The notes under the pieces are model-generated. The model made no database searches, had not been told where the DNA came from, and saw only the letters and a program-made list of their open reading frames with translations. A stretch of 64,000 nt of DNA from Burkholderia paludis (lineage in GTDB: Bacteria > Pseudomonadota > Gammaproteobacteria > Burkholderiales > Burkholderiaceae): contig NZ_JPGL01000035.1 in assembly GCF_000732615.1 (NCBI RefSeq), forward strand, positions 1 through 64,000, in the 5' to 3' direction. Each line of letters opens with the position of its first letter. Position 1 is the stretch's first letter. This document shows, piece by piece, positions 36,558 to 44,551 of the stretch. The translations under genes and the position numbers were made by a program.

Positions 36558-36878
36558 ATGAGCCCTTCCGATCCCTCCATTGACCTTCGCACCATGCAGG
36601 CGTCGGCGGCAAAAGCCTGCGCGTTGCTCAAGGTACTTGCCAATCCGGATCGTCTGCTGATCATGTGCCGCCTGTCGCAGGACGAGCTGTCCGTCGGCGA
36701 ACTGGAGGAGCAACTTGGCATCCGCCAGCCGACTCTTTCCCAGCAGTTGGCCGTGCTTCGCGAAAACGGGTTGGTGACCGCCCGGCGCGAGGGCAAGAAC
36801 ATTTTCTACTCGGTGGCGAGCCAGCAGGCGCTTGCCGTGATGGCCGTGCTTTATCAGCAGTTCTGCGCCGAGGCCTGA
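36558..36878 (+). CDS. bigR: BigR/SqrR-like ArsR-family persulfide-sensing repressor
   Basis: A 106-residue winged-helix protein: ALLKVLANPDRLLIMCRLSQ, the recognition helix QPTLSQQLAVLRENGLV, and the wing ARREGKNIFYSV. Two cysteines, C37 and C103, are 66 residues apart, the same spacing as the dithiol pair of BigR (C42 and C108 from memory) that forms a tetrasulfide or disulfide with persulfides. The metal-binding motif of classical ArsR (ELCVCDL) is absent. Divergence from the FadL-YeeE operon supports control of sulfur handling. Confidence 0.85.
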   Translation: MSPSDPSIDLRTMQASAAKACALLKVLANPDRLLIMCRLSQDELSVGELEEQLGIRQPTLSQQLAVLRENGLVTARREGKNIFYSVASQQALAVMAVLYQQFCAEA

Positions 36879-37045
36879 GTGCGGCAACCGTGTGTGCCGG
36901 GTTGCTGACGCCGGCTTCGTATCTACGTCGCTCGACGGGATCGGTTCGACGCGAAAGTGAGCCACGCTCGGGCCACTCATGCGGCGCTATGTAAAATAAC
37001 CCGTCGCGTTTGCGCGATTTCACTCACTTACCGTTGCGGGTCGTC

Positions 37046-37873
37046 ATGCACCGAAAGCCTGCATCCACAAGCCCTGACTGGGTGATGCGCGCCCAGCCGG
37101 CCGACGGCATCGAGCGCATTGAGGCCTGGTTTCGCGGCAAAGCTTACGCGATGCATCGCCACGATACGTACGCGATCGGCCGTACCCTCGCTGGCGTGCA
37201 GAGTTTCAGCTATCGGCGTAGTCGGCGCGATAGCTTGCCGGGCAACACCATCGTGCTGCACCCTGACGAGGCGCACGACGGTCAGGCGGGTACGGGCGAG
37301 GGTTTCCGGTACCGCATGATTTACGTGGAACCGGCACTGATCCAGGACATATTGGGTGGCCGGGCGCTTCCGTTCCTCGAAGGCGGCGTGACAACGGATC
37401 CGCGTATCGGCGCGGCAACGGAAATCCTGCTGCAAGGGGTGGGCGACACGCTCGAACCGCTTGAGCAGAGCGAGGCGCTGACGGAGCTGGCGCATGCGTT
37501 GTCCGCTGTCGCGGGAATGCCGCGCGAACGAGGCAGAGGCGATTATTTCGCGGCGCGCCGTGCTCGCGATTTCCTGCTCGCAAACTTCACCCGCGTAGTC
37601 ACGCTCGACGAAGTTGAAGCCGCAACAGGCCGCGACCGCTGGAGCCTCTCGCACGATTTCCGTGCGTTCTACGGCACGAGTCCGTATCGCTACCTCACGA
37701 TGCGTCGACTCGATGCCGTGCGGCGCCTGTTGCTCGCAGGCGTGCCGATCGCGAGTGCGGCGGCGGACGCAGGCTTTGCCGATCAAAGCCACATGACGCG
37801 TCATTTCCTCAAGACCTTCGGTCTGACTCCGGGGCGCTGGCTTCGGATCGTGGGCAACGTGCCCGCCGGTTGA
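37046..37873 (+). CDS. AraC-family transcriptional regulator
   Basis: A 275-residue regulator from MHRKPASTSPDW; a TTG 12 codons upstream would extend the frame. The N-terminal AraC-binding cupin shows AYAMHRHDTYAIGRTLAGVQ and LHPDEAHDGQAG; the C-terminal DNA-binding part has DRWSLSHDFRAFYGTSPYRYL and ADAGFADQSHMTRHF. It is followed after 81 bases by a cupin gene on the same strand. Target genes and ligand are unknown. Confidence 0.92.
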   Translation: MHRKPASTSPDWVMRAQPADGIERIEAWFRGKAYAMHRHDTYAIGRTLAGVQSFSYRRSRRDSLPGNTIVLHPDEAHDGQAGTGEGFRYRMIYVEPALIQDILGGRALPFLEGGVTTDPRIGAATEILLQGVGDTLEPLEQSEALTELAHALSAVAGMPRERGRGDYFAARRARDFLLANFTRVVTLDEVEAATGRDRWSLSHDFRAFYGTSPYRYLTMRRLDAVRRLLLAGVPIASAAADAGFADQSHMTRHFLKTFGLTPGRWLRIVGNVPAG

Positions 37874-37954
37874 GTCGTTACCCACAATCGTTCAATACAG
37901 CCGTCGGGCGGCTGATTATTCTCGACGGCATGTCCATACCGAACGGAGAGAACG

Positions 37955-38380
37955 ATGTCCACATCAACACATGCCGGCACGGCTCCCGCCTCACGCGGTC
38001 AATGCGAGGCGATCGACTTGATCGGCAGGATTGCACTGATCGACGGGCACTGGCAACCGCGTGTGGTCGCGGAAATGAACGACTATCAGTTCAAGGTCGT
38101 CAAGCTTGAGGGCGAATTCGTCTGGCACAAACACAGCGATACCGACGAGACCTTCATCGTGCTGGACGGCGAATTGCGAATCGACTTTCGTGGTGGGCCG
38201 TCGGGCGACGGCACTATCGTGTTGCACGCCGGCGAGATCGCCGTTGTGCCGAAAGGCGTCGAGCACAAGCCCTGCGCGCCTGCCGAAGTCAAACTGCTGC
38301 TGATCGAGCCGCGCGGGGTTGTGAATACCGGGGACAGCGCAACGAGCGAGCGCACTGTGGCAAACGATCAGTGGGTTTAA
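37955..38380 (+). CDS. Single-domain cupin protein
   Basis: A 141-residue small cupin. Motif 1 is WHKHSDTDETFIVLDGEL, giving two His and a Glu as metal ligands, and motif 2 is LHAGEIAVVPKGVEHKPCAP with the last His. CGGAGAGAACG precedes the ATG. Such proteins are often sugar-binding, dioxygenase-like or auxiliary proteins and are frequently found beside AraC regulators, as here. No specific reaction can be assigned. Confidence 0.88.
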   Translation: MSTSTHAGTAPASRGQCEAIDLIGRIALIDGHWQPRVVAEMNDYQFKVVKLEGEFVWHKHSDTDETFIVLDGELRIDFRGGPSGDGTIVLHAGEIAVVPKGVEHKPCAPAEVKLLLIEPRGVVNTGDSATSERTVANDQWV

Positions 38381-38592
38381 GGCGCTGCCTTTGAGAGCAA
38401 GGGGGATGGCTCGCTTCCCTCGTGGGGCCGCATGGCGAGGGCGCGAATGTCGGATGCCGTTCGCGCCGCCCCGATCGTGAATGACAGAAGGTGGTGGCGC
38501 GTTCGCAGGTTGAGACTGGCTTCGTTCGACCTTGAATGGTCGTTTGACTCCCTACAAAGCAGACGCTCGACTGATTGGAATCTCGTCGGTGT

Positions 38593-39069
38593 CTACGCTT
38601 TGGATCGATACCACGCCGTGCTTTTCGGTGTAAACAAAAGTATTACGGCCAGAACTTCGGCGACGTTCTCAAGATTGTTGCCTAGACTCGTCGATAGGTT
38701 CTCCGGATTCATCGAGTGGCTTAGCAGGAGAAGAAGGAAGGTGAGTAACGATATTGCTGACAAAACGTTCTTTGCCCAGCGTCGCCGATAAAACAACTTT
38801 GCAATCAATGTCCCTTTCACTAGCACCCATACTGCGGATGCCGCCACGCTGAAGATCGTAATGTTTCTCAAAGTACTACCCGAAATCTTGGTAGAAATGG
38901 AGAAATCTTCCAGGGAGAGCAGATAGGTGGCGTAGGAAAGGCTGGCCAAAAGACGCAGGGATAGACAGAAAGAAATCAGATAAATAAGGGCGGCAACTTG
39001 CGTAGTTGCCGGGGCGTCCCTGTTGAGGATCGGAACGCTCTCGAGAAGATTGAACTTTATCGCTGGCAT
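38593..39069 (-). CDS. Hypothetical four-span membrane protein
   Basis: A 158-residue protein dominated by hydrophobic segments: ALIYLISFCLSLRLLASLSY, ITIFSVAASAVWVLVKG, LSAISLLTFLLLLLSHS and AEVLAVILLFTP. No family is recognised. Codon use and base composition are clearly less G+C rich than in the flanking chromosome, and the start has no strong ribosome-binding site. It is the first of several unknown minus-strand genes in a low-G+C accessory stretch. Expression is unproven. Confidence 0.6.
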   Translation of the reverse strand: MPAIKFNLLESVPILNRDAPATTQVAALIYLISFCLSLRLLASLSYATYLLSLEDFSISTKISGSTLRNITIFSVAASAVWVLVKGTLIAKLFYRRRWAKNVLSAISLLTFLLLLLSHSMNPENLSTSLGNNLENVAEVLAVILLFTPKSTAWYRSKA

Positions 39070-39374
39070 TTTATTCGGCGCTTCATCGGATTAACAAAAA
39101 ATGTCGATCTCCGCATGTCGACGGCTCGAAATTACCAAACGACAACTGACGAGCGCATGCTGGAAAATGTGACGCGACTAATCAATCTCATGGCACTGCA
39201 TGCCGATTATCATCGATCTGGCCTGGCGTGTCGAATGTCTCGCAGTGGCCGGCCACCGACCGATACGCTCGGTCGAAACCGGTCCTTTGCAGGCCTTCCA
39301 CTTGCCCACTTCGACGCCAGAAAGCGGTCGTGCCTTGTTCAGTGATCGACCAAGAGGTTTGCTGGAAAAACGGA
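39070..39374. other. Intergenic, no supported gene
   Basis: About 305 bases between two hypothetical minus-strand genes. Short frames exist on both strands but lack motifs and ribosome-binding sites. Confidence 0.45.
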
Positions 39375-39938
39375 CTAAACATCCGCCGCGATCCATGCCA
39401 GGACGCTGTTTCGGGCGTCTTCTGGATCCCGACGATTCCATCCGACATCGATCATTACTTGGCGCTCGCCTTCACCAAACAAAAGCGTGACCTGCCCCCT
39501 CTTGATTCTTGTCGAGGCCCACTGGAAAACATAGCCACGCTCGTTTCGACTGGAGAAGTCCAGGCAACTGACGAGTCTTTCAGCCGTCCGCTCCGGTGAT
39601 TCCCAATGAGTCGACGCTGCGCCCTGCGCGAGCGCCGCTTCGTATTGCTCCTTTTTGAAGACGATGCGGTGACCTTGGGCCAGGTGCCAGACGACTTGGT
39701 CACTGAACACCTCAACGTCTGCGAGCTGATCTCCGCAGCCAATTACACCGCAACTGCATCTTCCGATAAGAAATTCTCCGCCGGCCCGAAGTGCGGGCTG
39801 ACCAAAGAACTCTGGAGGGTCGAGGCCAAGACAGTCTGGCCCAAGCGTGTTCAGAATATCAATCCCGGTGGCCAGCGGACGCACCTCATGGTCATTTGAC
39901 TCAAGGGATTCGGCGAAAGAAAATTCGAGAAAATCCAT
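39375..39938 (-). CDS. Hypothetical protein with CxC-x4-C motif
   Basis: A 187-residue cytoplasmic protein without signal or membrane span. A compact cysteine cluster, GRCSCGVIGCGD, suggests metal binding, and the C-terminal part is rich in acidic and aromatic residues (WASTRIKRGQVTLLFGEGERQ). The start ATG has GGGATC nearby. I do not recognise a named family. Its size, codon use and neighbours are compatible with an immunity-type accessory protein, but that is a guess. Confidence 0.6.
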   Translation of the reverse strand: MDFLEFSFAESLESNDHEVRPLATGIDILNTLGPDCLGLDPPEFFGQPALRAGGEFLIGRCSCGVIGCGDQLADVEVFSDQVVWHLAQGHRIVFKKEQYEAALAQGAASTHWESPERTAERLVSCLDFSSRNERGYVFQWASTRIKRGQVTLLFGEGERQVMIDVGWNRRDPEDARNSVLAWIAADV

Positions 39939-40130
39939 TTTGATCCCGGTCGTTTGTCATGCCGATTACATTAGCCGATTCGACAGGCCGCATGAACGTC
40001 CACGCTCACGACACCGACGAACGCGGAGGAAGGTAGCCGACCCATTTCGGCCCGTTGCCTTTCTCGATATCGAACGTTCGGGCCTTGCGCCGTACCCGCC
40101 CATATCGACCACTCGGCACGCACGTTGGTC

Positions 40131-40891
40131 TCAACAATCACTGCGGATGGTTGCCTGTTTGAAACCGCGCTGCTTGACCAGCAAGTCCACGATTTGCTCG
40201 CTGACGAGTTCGGCCCAGCGACGATATTGGCCAGCACCCGGGTGAAATCGATCACGGGCCATCTCGAGCGGCTTTGCTGCCCAGTCGAGCGATATATAGC
40301 GCGCGGCGTCGTCCTGGCTTATCCACCGTCGCAGCATACGGTCCAGACGCGTTGCATATCGGCCCAGATACCAGCGTAGCGGGTGCTGGGTCGCCGGCAG
40401 AATCCTCAATGGCGGCAACCCTGTTGCAACCAGGCCAACTACGCCGGTGCGACGGCGGACTTCTTCGACCAGCCGCCGGTAGTCTTGCAGGAACTGGAGT
40501 GGCGAACGTTGCGACGTTACGTCGTTCGTGCCCAATGCAATCACGAGAAAGTCCGCCGGTTGCAATTGGCTCTGCCTTAACAACGCCAGCGACTCCTCGG
40601 TGTTGACACCCGACTTTGCGACCAGTTGCCATGTAATTGCCTGCCCAATTTGATGGCCAGCAGTTTGGCGACGGGTTGCGCCAATGCCTGCGTCTGATCT
40701 TCTACGCCCACTCCTGCCGCCGAGGAATCACCGACGACCAGAATTCGCAATGCCGGTTGCGGGACGTCTCGCAAGCCCTCACTCCCGCAACGAGGTCCTG
40801 CTGCTTCCGGCAGACGCAGCGCGGTTCGCCTTAGCCTGCGCGCCTGTATCAACAGAACGGGGCCGAGGACAAGTTTGTAGAGACGCAACAT
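40131..40891 (-). pseudogene. SGNH/GDSL hydrolase, frameshifted
   Basis: The first part (to about 40650) encodes an N-terminal anchor-like stretch, LRLYKLVLGPVLLIQARRL, and ILVVGDSSAAGVGVEDQTQA with the GDSS nucleophile block. The remainder, in another frame, carries IALGTNDVT and the catalytic DRFHP block, so Ser, Asp and His of the SGNH triad are split over two frames. Reading AAATTGGGCAGGCAATTACA in the shifted frame restores I-G-Q-A-I-T, so a single-base indel near 40640-40665 explains the break. Either a recent pseudogene or a sequencing error. The intact protein would be a small esterase. Confidence 0.75.
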
Positions 40892-41083
40892 TTTCAGTTC
40901 AGGGCAGAAGAAGAATAACGGTCGCCATGCAGAGACGGGCGCCCCGGGAATCGCCCGATTGTCGCCAATCCGGACGCGTCAGTTCACGGACCGTTGTTGG
41001 CTGATCGCCGACCGCGGCAGATGGGGGGGGCCTCCCACTGGATGCTACTTTCATGGCCGTCCGAAGGGGACGCTCCGACCGGT

Positions 41084-41626
41084 TCACGATTTCGATAGTG
41101 ACAGGAGATAGTCCGCTAGACCACCGTCCCTCCACACATTCGTTTCTGTTCGATCGACCCGGTCCTTGGGATCAAGGTCACGCTCGACTACTTTTCCGGA
41201 TCCGGAATTATTTTCGATCGGGCGTGCGATATCCAGTTGTATTCGAATGACTATCCATTCCAGGAAAAGGTTCGGCATTCGCGGTGTTCGGTGCAACTGC
41301 TCCTTATAAAAGTACGGGTCGACGCCCAGCCATATCAGACCCTCCACCCACTGCCCGACTCTCGCGAATCTTGGTGGTCTGGTATTGGAGAAGACCTTGA
41401 CTCCGAAGTCTATGACCCACACATGACGGGTCGCGAATATCACTTGCGCTACAACGTTGTAGCGGCAATCCCCATTTGGGGCGCAACGCATTGCGCGCTC
41501 GTCGGACGGAGCCAATGCCGAACCACCGAATTCAAGCGCAAGCGCGTACGACTCGCCGCGCTTGAAGTCTTCGTAGTTTCCGTCCTGGATAATCCACGCA
41601 TTGAGACCAACAGTCAGTTCGGTCAT
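41084..41626 (-). CDS. Hypothetical protein
   Basis: A 180-residue soluble protein starting MTELTVGLNAWIIQDGNYED. The opening block with AWIIQDGNY and the later RPPRFARVGQWVEGLIWLGVDPYFY resemble small uncharacterised proteins seen in variable loci of many proteobacteria; no function is known to me. It follows the two overlapping small genes at 41717-42219 by 90 bases on the same strand and may share their transcript. Confidence 0.6.
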   Translation of the reverse strand: MTELTVGLNAWIIQDGNYEDFKRGESYALALEFGGSALAPSDERAMRCAPNGDCRYNVVAQVIFATRHVWVIDFGVKVFSNTRPPRFARVGQWVEGLIWLGVDPYFYKEQLHRTPRMPNLFLEWIVIRIQLDIARPIENNSGSGKVVERDLDPKDRVDRTETNVWRDGGLADYLLSLSKS

Positions 41627-41716
41627 TTGTAAGCCATCAATCGTTGACAGGAGTTGGCCGCCTGGCGACCGATGCCGGCGGCCTTGTACATGTCGCCTTC
41701 GCTTTCCGAGCAGCGT

Positions 41717-41941
41717 CTACGTCGGCGACTTCCATTCGCCCGCCCATAGATCGAAATACCTGAAGGCGGAGATTCGGCCGAGCACGACTTGCTCGCCGGT
41801 GTCATCGACGACCTTGAATGGGACGGAGATTCCGAAACGACCTTCCGGCAGGGGAAAGATCTCGGCGAACGGAGCCACGCTGCCCAATTTCTCGACCACT
41901 TCGGCGTGGCTCCCTGCCACAACGACGACTTGAATGCCCAT
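41717..41941 (-). CDS. Small hypothetical protein
   Basis: A 74-residue protein starting MGIQVVVVAGSHAEVVEKLG and ending FDLWAGEWKSPT. Its start codon shares one base with the stop of the gene upstream (TGATG), a coupling that supports both being real. No motif is recognised. Confidence 0.6.
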   Translation of the reverse strand: MGIQVVVVAGSHAEVVEKLGSVAPFAEIFPLPEGRFGISVPFKVVDDTGEQVVLGRISAFRYFDLWAGEWKSPT

Positions 41942-42219
41942 CAGCGCTTGAACTCCACGGCGGCAACATCACGGAGTCGTGCTCTGACTCGATCAAGCGT
42001 CGCTTCGCTCACCGATTGCCCACGGACGTCATGGACAAGTCTGCATTTCCAGGAGTCTGAAGGCAGGTGCGGCCGACCGTGCAGAATTCGCGCACGGTTG
42101 TATTCGACGCTAAGTCGCACGGCTTCAGTGGATTCCAGGCTGTGGTTGGCTACCAGAACGAACTCGCCCAACCCGGTGTTTACCATTTCCGGCGTGAACA
42201 TTTGAGTCCTCTCCGCCAC
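41941..42219 (-). CDS. Small hypothetical protein
   Basis: A 92-residue protein starting MAERTQMFTPEMVNTGLGEF and ending RARLRDVAAVEFKR. It is the first of three minus-strand genes that look like one small operon (42219 down to 41084). No family or motif is recognised and there is no signal or membrane span. Confidence 0.6.
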   Translation of the reverse strand: MAERTQMFTPEMVNTGLGEFVLVANHSLESTEAVRLSVEYNRARILHGRPHLPSDSWKCRLVHDVRGQSVSEATLDRVRARLRDVAAVEFKR

Positions 42220-42881
42220 AAAAAAGCGATTCTATTCGGACCCTCCGCGCGTGACGCGCCGATGAGAAGCCTGAACTGCGGTATGTCGCGAACCGGCGTG
42301 TCGAGATGTGGCGGATTGCAAAAACGGCGATTGTGGACAATCTAGTCGCACAAGTTGATGAGTGGCCGTCAGGGGGATTCAACCGGTCGATGCAACACTC
42401 TGGACACTGCGTAAGCAGTTGGGGGTGTTGCAAATAAAGCAGCGGAGCAGGATCGACTACATCGAGCCTCGAAAGGCGCGGATGGGGAGCGGTAGCGCAA
42501 GGGTGACACGCTCTATCAGACTGCCCAACTGTCCGATCTGCTCGGCAGGTTTCGCATTCGAATGACGGGCAGGGAACGTACCGCCGGCCAATCGAAGCCC
42601 TGCGGCGCTACCAGGTGGCCGTTGATTTCGCTGCGTTTTACCGACGTAGATATCGGTCGCGCGCTGACGGGCCTTTTCCTCGCTTCTGAAACCTGCCCGA
42701 ATGGACGAGCCACCTGATTGGAATAGTGAGTGGCCCTCGGAATAGGGCGCTATTAAAGCAAAAGTCCGCGCCGATGATAACTGTCAATGTTGACAGGTGT
42801 CGCCCTGATTCACGTTGTTACCGAGCCGACGGCAGCACCGCCTTGCCCGCCGTTTCCATTCAGTGCTGAGCGGACGATCGC
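42220..42881. other. No supported gene
   Basis: About 660 bases of accessory DNA. Short frames on both strands show no recognisable domain. A small palindrome, CTGTCAATGTTGACAG, lies at 42781-42796. The segment marks the end of the low-G+C stretch; it may contain a decayed mobile element, but no family can be named. Confidence 0.45.
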
Positions 42882-43820
42882 TTACGCGTGACGCCATTTT
42901 GCCAACGTGGGCAGTTCGCGCTCGACGGCCGCATCGTCCAGACGGGTCCAGCTATGGAACGTACCGTCCCATCCCGGAACGGGCAGCGGAGCCGCGCAGC
43001 GAATGTCCGCGAGGCCCGGCCGATAGGCCTGGGATGGCCAGAACAGCGGCATGATGCGGCGCGCTTCCATGCCTTCGCGCAATTCGGCCGGCCCGCCCGC
43101 GTCGGCCACGATTTCGCAGTGGAACGACCAGTCCTCCTCGTTCCAGGCGAGAAAGACGCTTGGCGCACCGGCGGCGTCGAACATCAGCACCGCGTCCTGA
43201 TTGGGGCGCCAGTAGTATTCGACGATGCCTTCCCGCGCGGCCACCTCGTCGATCAGCCTGACGATCCGCGGATCCCGGTAGGTCGCCCCCGCCTCATGCA
43301 GGCCGATGTGCCCGCGGGCCGCGCAGAACTTGCGTTTCGCGTTGTCCAGCACGGTTGCCAGCTTGCGGGGCATCTCGACGTCGGTTTTCTTCAGATAGCA
43401 ATCGATCAGTCCCGCGTTGAATGCTTCCACCGCCTCGCGCTCGTCGGCGATGCCGGTCAGCAGGATCTTCATGCAGTTCGCGTTGCGGATGGACGCAAGA
43501 AACCGGATGCCGTCGACCTCCGGCATCGAATAATCGACGACCACCGCGCCCACCGCCTCGAATCGGGCGGGATCCGTGAGCACATCGTGGCCGATCGCAT
43601 TTCCGCCGCTCTTCTCTGCACCAAAATAGTCCGCGGCGGCCGGTGGGATCTCCGCGTCACGCGACGACACGAAGTCGAGCGCCGCCTGGGGCTGCGTAAA
43701 GAACCGGTGCAGGTGTTCGTCCGGAAATGCGCCGCGCAGTGCCTGCAGGAAATCCGGGTTGTCGTCGACAAACACCACGGACACGGGGTAAAGCACCGGC
43801 TGCCTAGCGAAGGATTGCAT
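42882..43820 (-). CDS. Atypical response regulator with unknown output region
   Basis: A 312-residue protein with an N-terminal receiver: D19-D20 in VVFVDDNPDF, phosphoacceptor D96 in VVVDYSMPEVDG, T122 in LLTG and a Lys near 144. Some 35 extra residues (about 54-88) sit before the phosphoacceptor strand, longer than in normal receivers. The C-terminal ~160 residues (VEYYWRPNQDAVLMFDAAG and on) are not a DNA-binding or GGDEF/EAL domain I recognise. It is divergent from the hotdog gene and near a histidine kinase lacking its own receiver, its likely partner. General arrangement recalls LqsR of Legionella. Confidence 0.82.
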   Translation of the reverse strand: MQSFARQPVLYPVSVVFVDDNPDFLQALRGAFPDEHLHRFFTQPQAALDFVSSRDAEIPPAAADYFGAEKSGGNAIGHDVLTDPARFEAVGAVVVDYSMPEVDGIRFLASIRNANCMKILLTGIADEREAVEAFNAGLIDCYLKKTDVEMPRKLATVLDNAKRKFCAARGHIGLHEAGATYRDPRIVRLIDEVAAREGIVEYYWRPNQDAVLMFDAAGAPSVFLAWNEEDWSFHCEIVADAGGPAELREGMEARRIMPLFWPSQAYRPGLADIRCAAPLPVPGWDGTFHSWTRLDDAAVERELPTLAKWRHA

Positions 43821-44064
43821 TCGAGTCTCGATAAATCAGCAGAGGAACGTGCGGTACCGGAGACGCTTTACCGCAAACGACGGCCGCGTTGCACGACCGC
43901 GTCAATTATCCGGCGAAAACGGGATGCGCATCAACTGTTACTCATCCGCGCATTCGGCGTGTGTCAATCGCGCCACTCGGCAGAAATGCACAGGGAGAAT
44001 CGGGCCATTCCTTCTCGTTGAAGGAATGCGCAGCTACCGCCAGTAGCGACTCAAGGAGTTTTCC

Positions 44065-44538
44065 ATGCTGACGCGAGACGCGATTCTTCACGTCCTTTCC
44101 AACGAAACGACCCATCTGTCCGAAAAGACCTTTCATCACGTGGTCGACATTTACCTCAAGGATTCCAATGCCTTTATGAATACCTATTTCGCACGATATT
44201 TCGAATGGCAGGGCGTGTGCCGTGAACGCTGGTTTCACGAATGCATCCACAACAACCTGCTGGCGGCCGGCGGGTCGTTCGTGACGAAGCGCGCGCATCA
44301 GGAATACGTCCAGGAGACGTTTCCGTTCCAGCGGGTCGACTGCTACCTCAATACGTTCGAGGTTCGGCAGTGCTCGGCCTATCTGCTGTTCCGCTTCTAC
44401 GTTGACGGGCGGCAGGTGTCGCTGGGGTATCAGCAGATCGTGTTTGCCGGTTCCGACAAGCGGATCCGCCGGTTTCCGGCGGGCATCATCGAGCGGGTCA
44501 AGGCGTATGAACTGATCCTGCCGTCGGCCGCGAACTGA
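44065..44538 (+). CDS. Hotdog-fold thioesterase-like protein
   Basis: A 157-residue protein with the hotdog pattern: MNTYFARYFEWQGVCRERWF resembles the N-terminal active-site region of 4HBT-type acyl-CoA thioesterases (usual form NVYFVNYFEWQGRCRE). The remaining strands, VDCYLNTFEVRQCSAYLLFRF and VSLGYQQIVFAG, fit the fold. AAGGAG lies at good spacing before the ATG. It sits between a response regulator and a histidine kinase. A role in making or removing an acyl-derived signal is possible but inferred. Confidence 0.75.
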   Translation: MLTRDAILHVLSNETTHLSEKTFHHVVDIYLKDSNAFMNTYFARYFEWQGVCRERWFHECIHNNLLAAGGSFVTKRAHQEYVQETFPFQRVDCYLNTFEVRQCSAYLLFRFYVDGRQVSLGYQQIVFAGSDKRIRRFPAGIIERVKAYELILPSAAN

Positions 44539-44551
44539 AGGTGAGACTGCC

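Noticed and set aside
36558..36878. Metal-sensing ArsR repressor
   Set aside because: The ELCVCDL metal site is missing, whereas the two Cys match BigR spacing.
42781..42796. Short palindrome CTGTCAATGTTGACAG
   Set aside because: Seven-bp arms occur by chance and there is no gene or promoter nearby that it would clearly serve.
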